A program made the position numbers and the translations under genes. DNA of 28,545 nucleotides from Pancytospora philotis (taxonomy: Eukaryota; Microsporidia): positions 1-28,545 of the forward strand of contig JALRLY010000223.1 in assembly GCA_023647555.1 (NCBI GenBank), in the 5' to 3' direction. Under the pieces are notes generated by a model. That model saw only the letters and a program-made list of their open reading frames with translations, ran no database searches and had not been told where the DNA came from. Below are positions 16,281-23,852 of the stretch, in pieces. Numbering within the stretch: the stretch's first letter is position 1; every line of letters starts with the position of its first letter.

Positions 16281-16984
16281 GGGGGCTGGCAATAAAGCGC
16301 AGCCAATGCTGCTCGCCGGGCGCTAATAATGCGCATCAGAGAGCATTTCATTTTGACAGGTATAAAATGCACAAAATGCCAGATTTATCAGTAATACACC
16401 CATTATTTTTGCCGTGCAAGTGACACAACAATTCTGGGGCTGATTTCGTGTCAAATGCCACCCGAAATGAAATGTCGCTCCATTGAACAATTGCGGCATG
16501 CTGATGGACTTTTTCCGGGTTGATCCTCGCTGCATTGCTATGGAACACAGGCATGCATGAGCATCTGCGTTCTACTCTATGCGTCGGTCATAGCTAGCCG
16601 AGAACCTAATGGATAAATCTGTCATTTCGCGACTTATTGCCTTTTTACAGAAGCGTGCACCGGTTGGCTCATAGCCGTTCGCAAATAAAATACCATCGGG
16701 CTTGCGTGCGCAAGCTGCACCCCTCCTATTGTGCATTCATGCTAGGTATTGCTGCGAGTAGTAAGATTCAGCCAATGACCCATGGCCAAAAAGTGCCATC
16801 TTAGACCACGCATAAGCATCTGCTGAGACTCATCTCGTCTACCCTGTGCAATGACTATGAAATTGCACACATGACTCTTGGAAACAGATCGCCACAACAG
16901 TTAGTCTCTATCAAGCCTTAAAACCAGAACATGCGGCACCGATTCCCATCCCCGCCTTGTCAAAGCGCACCGCAGCGCCCCCAG
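16281..16984. other. Divergent spacer between the oxygenase and CAF-1 genes
   Basis: About 700 bases between divergent starts. CCAAT boxes occur near 16301-16307 and 16774-16778. Overlapping minus-strand frames of about 70 codons (16323-16554) have no start element and no recognisable family. No RNA gene was identified. Confidence 0.4.
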
Positions 16985-18202
16985 ATGGCCGAAAAATCTT
17001 TGAGCGGCTCCGGCGCATCCGTGCCGTCACAGGAAAGAGCGCCGCCCGCTTTCATCACGCCCCGGGCCGATGCGCGCGCAGAGATCACGACGCACAACAT
17101 CTACTTCCACGAGGACTCGCCGGTCCTGTCGCTCGACGCGCTGAGCGACGTCGTGGCCACCTGCGGCTGCGACAAAGTGATCCGTCTGTGGAAGATGGAG
17201 CTGAAGGACACGGCCATCAGCGAGAACGTGTGCAGAACGGCGGCGAACTCATCGGTCAGCCTCAGCTATCTGGCTGAGCTCGGGGGCTTCAACAAGCCGA
17301 TCAACTGCGTCCGGTTCTGCCGGGCGCCCTGCAGCGACGGCTATCTGCTGGCCGCGTGCGCCGACTCGGGCCGCGTTATAGTGTACGACAGCGGGGCGGG
17401 GTCTGTGATCCGCACCGAGGACGGGGATGACGCGTACGAGCTGTGCTGGGGCGACGGCATGCTCTTTGTGGGCTTTGCCAGCGGAAAGGTGGAGGCTTAT
17501 GCGATGGGGACAGGCCCATCCCGCCCGGACGAGCAAGCAGCGCAGCCGAAGATGGATGAAGAGAACGCATCTAACAGTGCAGCTAATAAGGACGATAGCG
17601 GCGCTGAGCGCACCGGTTCTAGGACCAGCTTCAGCCTCGTCTGCGCCCAGACCATACACAAGTCCACGGTGCAGGGCATCTCGTACAGCCACGAGCACCG
17701 GCTGCTTGCCACCCACTCGCTGGATAAAACGGTGAAGCTGCACAGAGTGGTCGTAGACGCAGCCGCCGGCCAGCAAAAGGGCGGCGCGAAGGCCGCTGGC
17801 GCTAAAACCAGCCTGAAGCTGCTCTCCGCCTTTGACGAGGGAATAGACAACTCGCGCGGGCTGTTCAAGCGCCTGCTGCTGAAGGGCAGCCGGCTCTACG
17901 CGTTCACCAAGCAGAATATGCTCTCAGTCTTTGCCTATCCCTTCCGCGCCATGCATCTCCAGCAGAGGATCGGCCCTCTGCGCTCGTCGGTCGTAAAGGT
18001 GCTCGAGGACAGCGGGTACTTCTACATATGCACCAAGCAGAGCTTGTACATTATTAGGGGGCAGGAGCTGGTCGTCTCCATCGATGCGTCGACCTTCCTG
18101 TCAGCGACCGATGCGTGCCTCATCGATGGTGTGCTGCTGATAAGCTCCATGGACGGATTCGTCACCTCTGTCAGGCTCGGCGCACAGTCTGCTGGATTAT
18201 AA
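16985..18202 (+). CDS. CAC2: CAF-1 WD40 subunit (Cac2/p60-like)
   Basis: Chromatin assembly factor 1 deposits H3-H4 onto newly replicated DNA, and this is its WD40 subunit. ITTHNIYFHEDSPVLSLDAL, then VATCGCDKVIRLWKM, is the family signature opening (compare HINWHDKQPVLSLDF and DTEVRIW). Later blades include KPINCVRFC, LLAACADSGRVIVYDS, STVQGISYSHEHRLLATHSLDKTVKLHRV and DSGYFYICTKQSLYII. A low-complexity insert (about 180-215) lies between blades. It has 405 residues from this start. An in-frame ATG at 16931 would add 18, but GCGCCCCCAG immediately precedes the ATG at 16985, fitting the start element. Hir1-type histone chaperone is the alternative. Confidence 0.82.
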   Translation: MAEKSLSGSGASVPSQERAPPAFITPRADARAEITTHNIYFHEDSPVLSLDALSDVVATCGCDKVIRLWKMELKDTAISENVCRTAANSSVSLSYLAELGGFNKPINCVRFCRAPCSDGYLLAACADSGRVIVYDSGAGSVIRTEDGDDAYELCWGDGMLFVGFASGKVEAYAMGTGPSRPDEQAAQPKMDEENASNSAANKDDSGAERTGSRTSFSLVCAQTIHKSTVQGISYSHEHRLLATHSLDKTVKLHRVVVDAAAGQQKGGAKAAGAKTSLKLLSAFDEGIDNSRGLFKRLLLKGSRLYAFTKQNMLSVFAYPFRAMHLQQRIGPLRSSVVKVLEDSGYFYICTKQSLYIIRGQELVVSIDASTFLSATDACLIDGVLLISSMDGFVTSVRLGAQSAGL

Positions 18203-18466
18203 GGGCTCCTGATATGGCTTTTAGCTTAGTTGTCTTCATATAAATTGTTGTTGCAGTTATTTACTCTTCTTGTTAGTGCCTGTTTATTCTTGAATGTTCT
18301 TGTTGGTCTAAAAACAGTTGCAACGGAGAAGCGTCCACTGTAGAACACATCTCAGTAAGCGTGCTACTTCATCAGTAGCACGTCTGCGCCTCAGCAATAC
18401 TATCCTATAATCGCTTGTGCATCCGTAAATTTTTCATTGAAATGAAAGCACCGGGCGCGCACCCGC

Positions 18467-19582
18467 ATGGGCTTGGGGGACAAGATCGCCGAAATCGAGG
18501 CTGAGATGGCGCGCACGCAGAAGAACAAACGGACGGAGCACCACCTTGGCGCGCTGAAGGCGAAGCTGGCGAAGTACCGCGCCGAGGTCAGCGCGCCCAA
18601 GACGCAGTCGCAGAAGCAGGACTCGTTCGAGGTGCAGAAGCAGGGCGACGCGCGCGTGGCGCTGGTCGGCTTCCCCAGCGTGGGCAAGAGCACGCTGCTG
18701 AGCACGATCACCACGACGTTCTCCAGGCAGGCCGAGACCGAGTTCACCACGCTCGACTGCATCTCCGGCAAGCTCGAGTACAAGGGCGCGTCGATCCAGA
18801 TGCTGGATCTGCCCGGGATAATCGACGGCGCGGCCGCCAACAAGGGCCGCGGGCGGCAGATCATCAGCACGGCGTGCACCGCGGATCTGATCGTGATGAT
18901 GCTCGACCACCGGCGGCCCGGCGACAGGGACATCCTGACGCAGGAGCTGGCCAGCATGGGCATCCGGCTCAACAAGGAGCGGCCCGATGTGAGCATCGTC
19001 AGGACGGGCAGCGGGATCGACATCACCGCGGTGTGCAAGCTGACCAGGATAACCGACGAGACCATCCGGGCGATCCTGCGCGAGTACAAGATCCACAACT
19101 GCCAGATAACCATCCGCGAAGACATCAGCGACGAGGATCTGATCGACGTGCTTGCGGGGCAGTCGCACTACGTGCGGTGCATATACTGCTACAACAAGAT
19201 CGACGAGCTGAGCTACGAGGAGTTTACCGGGCTCGTGGAGGAGCAGGGCCTCGACAGGTCGGGCACGGAGGGGTGCCACAGCATAGCCGTCAGCTGCGGC
19301 GCTGGGTGGAACCTGGACGGCCTCAAGGAGGAGATATGGCGCCGGCTGCAGCTGACGCGGCTGTACACGCGCAAGCGCGGCGAGGAGCCGGACTTCGAGC
19401 ATCCGGCCGTGCTGCGTAGCCCCTGCAGCGTCCGGGATCTCACCAAGACGATACACAAGGACTTCGATGCGAATTTCAAGCACGCCTTCGTCTGGGGGCG
19501 CAGCGCGAAGCACATGCCGCAGAAGGTCGGGCTTGGCCATGTCCTCAGTGACGAGGACGTCGTGCAGCTGTTCACAAAATAA
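18467..19582 (+). CDS. RBG1: DRG-family GTPase (DRG1/Rbg1-like)
   Basis: A developmentally regulated GTP-binding protein that acts on ribosomes, with DFRP/Tma46 partners, to relieve stalled translation. In the 371 residues, G1 GFPSVGKST is at 68-76, G3 DLPGIIDGAA at 114-123 and G4 NKID at 243-246. A SCGAGWN G5-like loop is near 277-282, and a TGS domain fills about 294-371. The N-terminal basic helix with KNKRTEHHLGALKAKLAK is typical of DRG1. The length equals that of yeast Rbg1. CGCACCCGC abuts the ATG and AAATTTTTC lies further up. The stop TAA overlaps AATAAA at 19578-19583. Confidence 0.96.
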   Translation: MGLGDKIAEIEAEMARTQKNKRTEHHLGALKAKLAKYRAEVSAPKTQSQKQDSFEVQKQGDARVALVGFPSVGKSTLLSTITTTFSRQAETEFTTLDCISGKLEYKGASIQMLDLPGIIDGAAANKGRGRQIISTACTADLIVMMLDHRRPGDRDILTQELASMGIRLNKERPDVSIVRTGSGIDITAVCKLTRITDETIRAILREYKIHNCQITIREDISDEDLIDVLAGQSHYVRCIYCYNKIDELSYEEFTGLVEEQGLDRSGTEGCHSIAVSCGAGWNLDGLKEEIWRRLQLTRLYTRKRGEEPDFEHPAVLRSPCSVRDLTKTIHKDFDANFKHAFVWGRSAKHMPQKVGLGHVLSDEDVVQLFTK

Positions 19583-20020
19583 AGTTTTTGGTATGATTGG
19601 CACTAGGAATGCTGTAGATATTTGGATCGTGTGTATTTCAGGGTTATTCTATAAGTGTATAGCGCGGTTAATGTTATACTATTTTCTAGTCCTCGCTCGG
19701 CTGTTGGTATGGCTTAGTCTATCCAGAACTGTTGAAGAGGGTATGCGCAGCGCTCGGAGCATCTGCTCATGTGCGTTCGCCATTTTCGTGTTAATGACTC
19801 ACACGGGCGGTACTACCGTGACTTCCTCGTTGTTTCCAACCGCTGCTTAGCACTATCATGCACAGTCCCTTCATCGCATATCTTGCCCAGTCCAGTGCAT
19901 GTAATGCGCATTGTGCTTTGTACTTACCCGCCCTGGGCTGCACTCGCAAACTCCCGCCGTTCCAGACCGCACGGCCTCCCGTTTTATTTCCCTCCAAAAC
20001 CTTCCAATTTTTGATCCCAT
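19583..20020. other. Spacer between DRG and the coiled-coil gene
   Basis: About 440 bases. The left edge carries the AATAAA of DRG, and the right edge carries AATTTTTGATCCCAT of the next gene. Longer frames here run on into the wrong frame of the downstream gene and are not supported. Confidence 0.4.
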
Positions 20021-20344
20021 ATGCAGAAGGCACTCAGAGACAAAACGAACAGACGGGCGGAGGCACCCATGAAGAGCCACGCTGGGCTGAGCGACAGAGA
20101 GACGGTCATATCGTTCCTGAAGGAGTTTTCCAGCCGGACGCGCGACGGCAACCTGAGCTACGACCTGGGCAAGTGCGTGCAGCTCCTCGAGGGCAAGGAG
20201 AACCAGGAGACGCTCGACCTCAGGGAGGCGCTGGAGGAGGTGCTTATCGAGCGCGAGTCGCTCTTCCGCGAGAAGTGCGAGCTGGTGGTGGAGCTCGATA
20301 TGCTGAAGGAGCAGAGCAGCAACATCGATATACCCGAGGAGTAG
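20021..20344 (+). CDS. Small coiled-coil protein, unknown
   Basis: A 107-residue protein, not recognised. After a basic N-terminus comes a likely helix (RETVISFLKEFSSRT) and then a long acidic coiled-coil stretch (about 60-100, with LREALEEVLIERESLF and ELVVELDMLKEQ). It ends DIPEE. AATTTTTGATCCCAT stands directly before the ATG, the full local start element, so I use this start. A second ATG at residue 17 also follows CACCC and is possible. The size and coil suggest a subunit of a larger complex, but nothing names it. Confidence 0.6.
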   Translation: MQKALRDKTNRRAEAPMKSHAGLSDRETVISFLKEFSSRTRDGNLSYDLGKCVQLLEGKENQETLDLREALEEVLIERESLFREKCELVVELDMLKEQSSNIDIPEE

Positions 20345-20498
20345 GCTGCGGATCGCCACAGGAGTAAATTATTATTAGGTGTGCAGTTTATTTGGTGTCT
20401 ATGGGGGAAAATTGTCCTGGATGTAAAAATCGGGGCGGCAGCGGTGCCACCTCCGCCCCGCAAACCGCAACTATTTAAAGCGCCGGCTGCCCAGCCCC

Positions 20499-21278
20499 AT
20501 GGAAAAAATTCTTAATACTGCATGCTCGAACGCGCTCAAGTCTGCGGACAAGCTGCCCGCGCTCGAGTCGATCTACAAGCTGCTCGGTGAGAACAAGGCG
20601 CTGGTCGCGCCGCTCGCGCAGAAGACCGAATTCCTGCTCGTCGTGATGGAGGTGATCACCGGCGCGTTCTACCAGCTCAATACCGACGAGTTCGACAGGA
20701 CCAAGGGCCACAGCGTGGAGGTCTGCGTGAAGATCATGCTGCTCCTGGTCGACGATCCGGGTTTCAAGAAGCTCTGGATAGACAGCCAGCTGGACGTGTA
20801 CATGTACCCCTTCCTGGTCGCCGACAGCACCGAGTCGCTGCGCATCGCCATTCTGCTGCTGTTCCACGAGATCCTGCGCGACGGCATGCCGTTCACCATG
20901 CACGGCGGCGAGCTGCTGCCGCTGCTCCTCAAGAATGTGGGGTTCGGCTCCGAGCGGCTGCGCTGGCTGTCGCTAAACGCGCTGCACCTGATCCTCCAGG
21001 GGCCCGGGCTCGACTACGCCGTGCAGACGCTCGACCGCTTCCACGCCATAGACATGGCGCTGAGCAAGCTCTTCCACAAGTGCGTGGTGTCCAAGAACGC
21101 CGATCTGCTCAAGAGCCTCTTCAAGATTTACATCCGGCTCTGCGACAAGTCGAACGTGCGGCAGAAGCTGAAGGAGAAGCTGCCGGAGGGCATCCTCTCG
21201 CGCGAGGCGCAGCTGCTTGCCGAGTCTGACAGGAGCCTGGCCGATCTCCGCACAAGATTCCTGCAGCTTGTGAAGTAA
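20499..21278 (+). CDS. CAF40: CAF40/CNOT9/Rcd1 subunit of the CCR4-NOT complex
   Basis: CNOT9 is an armadillo-repeat scaffold of the CCR4-NOT deadenylase that docks RNA-binding proteins and GW182-type partners. The 259 residues align through the family core. LDVYMYPFLVADSTESLRIA matches the PLFLYPFLHT...EYLRLTSL region, LNALHLILQGPGLDYAVQTLDRF matches KILLDDTGLAYICQTYERF, and LKSLFKIYIRLCDKSNVRQKL matches the YLRLSDNPRAREAL helix. The protein stops soon after LPEGIL, like the family (LPDQL). The ATG directly follows GCCCAGCCCC. Confidence 0.88.
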   Translation: MEKILNTACSNALKSADKLPALESIYKLLGENKALVAPLAQKTEFLLVVMEVITGAFYQLNTDEFDRTKGHSVEVCVKIMLLLVDDPGFKKLWIDSQLDVYMYPFLVADSTESLRIAILLLFHEILRDGMPFTMHGGELLPLLLKNVGFGSERLRWLSLNALHLILQGPGLDYAVQTLDRFHAIDMALSKLFHKCVVSKNADLLKSLFKIYIRLCDKSNVRQKLKEKLPEGILSREAQLLAESDRSLADLRTRFLQLVK

Positions 21279-21562
21279 TACAAGGCCCTGCATGCTCGAA
21301 TCGCTGTCTGAAGTAAAATAGTTGCAGAATGGGCCCTTATAGCCCATCTGGGTGTTGCGAGAGTAATGGTTGTCACTCGCTATGAATTAAAACATGCACG
21401 TTAGTGATACTTGTTGCTGTACAGCAGGTGTAGCATTTTGAGTCTTGAATATGCAATCGCCCTGCTACCATTCACTGATACAAGAGTTTCTATACAGTTT
21501 CTGCTGTAATCGATACAGAAGCAGGTAAAAAACGCCGCAAAGATCGTTAAAATTAAAGTAAT

Positions 21563-22558
21563 TTAGTTTCTAGCGATATCAATCCTGATGAGGTTACCAT
21601 CGGCAAGACCGGCAATCAGCTCGTCACCACAGAAGACCATGGAGTAGCAGTAGTGCTCGCCCTTCTCCGCGAACTCATAGGTGCCAACAAGCTTGGAGTC
21701 TATGATGTTCCAGAGCAGAATCTTGTTAGGAATGGAGATGGCAATGAGGGGCTGGTTCTCGCCGGAGGCCAGGGCAATGACCTTGTCCGGGACATCGATG
21801 GTCTGGAGGGTCTCGTTCTGCACGTGGCTCACGAGGTAGACCTTGGAGTTTCTACCGCCATAGACCAGCAGAGAGCCGTCCTTGGAGAAGGACAGCGCCT
21901 TGACGGCGTAGTCGACATCGTAGTCCTTGACCGCGAGCTTGGTCTCCTTCGCCTTGTCGTAGTCGACGAGCGCGCCGTCCATGAAGGTCTTGAGCAGGCA
22001 GTTGGTCTCGACGTTCCAGATCTTGACAGTGCCGTCCTCAGAGGCGGTCGCAAGCATGTCGGAGTAGTTCGGGATGAAGCCGGTGGCGTTGATCCAGCCC
22101 TTGTGGGAGTTCTCCATGCCGCGGCCGAACTGCTTGATGGTCTGGCCCATCACGTTCCAGAGAATGAAGCTCTCGTCCTCGGAGGCGGTGATGATCTTGT
22201 TGTTATCGGTGTTGAGCGCAACATCGGTGATCTTCCTGTTGTGCCCAGAGACCACCAGACGCTTCTTCGTCGCAATGTCCCAGATGTTGAGCTTGCAGTC
22301 GCTCGTGACAGAGATCACCTTGTCGCCAACGGGCGAGTACTCGACGCCAGTGACGTGCTTGTTCTTGCCCTCGAAGCTCTTCATAATCTTGGAGCTCCCG
22401 TTGGTAAGGTCCTGCTCGAGATCGATCAGCAGGACGTTGCCGTCCCTCGATCCGAGCAGGATGCGCGTCTTCTGCGCGGTGTTGATCGCCTTGACGGACT
22501 GGATGGCGAACTTGGAGATGTGTATGCTCTCCTTCAAACGCATTGCAACGCTGGCCAT
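21563..22558 (-). CDS. ASC1: RACK1/Asc1-like WD40 ribosomal scaffold
   Basis: A 331-residue seven-bladed propeller that sits on the 40S subunit near the mRNA exit and recruits signalling factors. Blades show the WD ends KLNIWDIATKKRLV, SFILWNVMG, TVKIWNVETN and ILLWNIIDS. GWINATGFIPNYSDMLATASEDGTVKIWN is the blade that in RACK1 reads DWVSCVRFSPN. The frame opens at 22636, but homology and the start element (a run of three AAATTTT units, then GGACCCTCA) support the ATG at 22558. Lower-GC codons and dominant AAG/GAG suggest strong expression. Heterotrimeric G-beta is unlikely because the N-terminal coil is absent. Confidence 0.88.
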   Translation of the reverse strand: MASVAMRLKESIHISKFAIQSVKAINTAQKTRILLGSRDGNVLLIDLEQDLTNGSSKIMKSFEGKNKHVTGVEYSPVGDKVISVTSDCKLNIWDIATKKRLVVSGHNRKITDVALNTDNNKIITASEDESFILWNVMGQTIKQFGRGMENSHKGWINATGFIPNYSDMLATASEDGTVKIWNVETNCLLKTFMDGALVDYDKAKETKLAVKDYDVDYAVKALSFSKDGSLLVYGGRNSKVYLVSHVQNETLQTIDVPDKVIALASGENQPLIAISIPNKILLWNIIDSKLVGTYEFAEKGEHYCYSMVFCGDELIAGLADGNLIRIDIARN

Positions 22559-22611
22559 TGAGGGTCCGCCCACCGAAAATTTTAAGTAAAATTTTTCACG
22601 AAATTTTGCAG
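22559..22611 (-). promoter_or_regulatory. Start-proximal element of RACK1 gene: tandem AAATTTT units then CCC
   Basis: Read toward the gene: AAAATTTCG, GAAAAATTTTAC, TTAAAATTTTCGG, then GGACCCTCA and ATG. Three AAATTTT units instead of one make it the richest example of the window-wide element. Confidence 0.55.
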
Positions 22612-23008
22612 GCAGACTTCGAATACAATGCAGCATTGCCAGCAGGCGCTATGCATGCTGGGCTGGGCCTGATGCTCGGTGCTATCGTAGCTGCGCATAT
22701 TATTTTTATAAGACGGGCTTTAGCTACGGTCGATTTTTTATCTATTTTTAGCTGCTGTGGATTTGTGAGATATTCCACTGCTAAACTCTCGGTTAAAAGG
22801 CGCTTAGCACCTACTATCTACGATTAGCGCTGTTTCTCAGTGCAGTTACTGCTGTATGCCAATAATTTGGACGCCATTGCCGCTAACAAAGGCGACCAGC
22901 CTGCGCAGGTTGTCTGATTGGTGAAGATGCGATGGGTATTTCAGTAAGCTCCAACCCAGATAGCCACTAGCACCAGTCCCGTAATTCCTGGTAAAATCGT
23001 GCCCCGGA
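22612..23008. other. Divergent spacer between RACK1 and the PIP-box gene
   Basis: About 400 bases, with T-rich runs such as ATTATTTTTATAAG and GATTTTTTATCTATTTTTAG near 22700-22750. These could be core-promoter AT tracts. No gene was seen. Confidence 0.4.
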
Positions 23009-23395
23009 ATGCCTGATGTGACGCCAAAAATATATCTGGAAAAGTGCGGCAAGGACGCGCACGATCTCGCCGCGGTTGCGGCCGAGCACCCGGCTTACAC
23101 CAAGGTGTTCATGAGCGTAGCCAAGACCGGTAATAGGACGCGCCTTGCCCTCTCAAAGAGCCGCGGGGACCGCCTCTACCTGGTGAGTGAGCAGGACTGC
23201 CCGAGCTACCGCGACTGCATCGCAGCGTGCCTGGAGAAAGCTGCGGACCCCGATGGCGCCACGCCGCGCGCGGAGGATCCGCCGGCGCCCCAAAGCGCCA
23301 AGCGCGCCAGCAGTCAGCTTGAGAAGGGGCCCAGCCAGGCGGCTCCGAAGAAAGCTAAGCAGTCCAACCTGCTGAGCTACTTTACGAAAAACTGA
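23009..23395 (+). CDS. Small protein with C-terminal PCNA-binding (PIP) box
   Basis: 128 residues. The N-terminal 75 form a small folded domain (TPKIYLEKCGKD, TKVFMSVAKTGNRTRLALSK, GDRLYLVSEQDCPSYRDCIA). A Pro/Ala/Lys-rich linker of about 40 follows, and then KQSNLLSYFTKN at the very end. QSNLLSYF fits the PIP-box consensus Q-x-x-[LIM]-x-x-[FY]-[FY], and a terminal PIP after a basic linker is typical of Pol32/POLD3 and other replication factors. The N-domain is not clearly Pol32. Its layout also faintly recalls SRP9/21, which would not explain the PIP box. GTGCCCCGGA precedes the ATG. Confidence 0.65.
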   Translation: MPDVTPKIYLEKCGKDAHDLAAVAAEHPAYTKVFMSVAKTGNRTRLALSKSRGDRLYLVSEQDCPSYRDCIAACLEKAADPDGATPRAEDPPAPQSAKRASSQLEKGPSQAAPKKAKQSNLLSYFTKN

Positions 23396-23852
23396 TAAGC
23401 TGATTGCTGCTGTGGGATGAAGAAATAAATCTGCTTGAGTCGAATTCAGAAGATTTTATGGCGAGCTCTAGCCGCATGCGTACACAGGTCCATGCTTTCA
23501 ATAGCTTGCTTCGCTGTAATTGGTCTAGATTCATTGTAAATAAAAGGCTGAGATGTTTGCACAGTGGCACTGCGTTTCTTTTCACTATCATCCGATGTGT
23601 TGGACAAATGCTGCTTTATTTGGTAAACGAGGGCAAATCGTGTAGTCAGCTCACAGAGTATTTATCACAGCAACGTTTGGTCCCAGACTTACTCGCCGCT
23701 CGACATGTTGTCACTAGCGCACCATCATATCCGCTTCACAGCTTCCCAGCGCGTTCTGTCCAGTTGCTCTGCTTAGCCGTGCAACACAACCGCTTCCCAG
23801 TAATTCACCTGCCCAGGCCAGCGCCCTTCAATATTTATTTCCGCGAGCCCCA
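23396..23852. other. Spacer upstream of beta-COP
   Basis: About 460 bases. A plus-strand frame from 23404 runs into the beta-COP gene in another frame and has no start element. A CCAATGGG at 23850-23857 overlaps the beta-COP start. No RNA gene was recognised. Confidence 0.4.
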
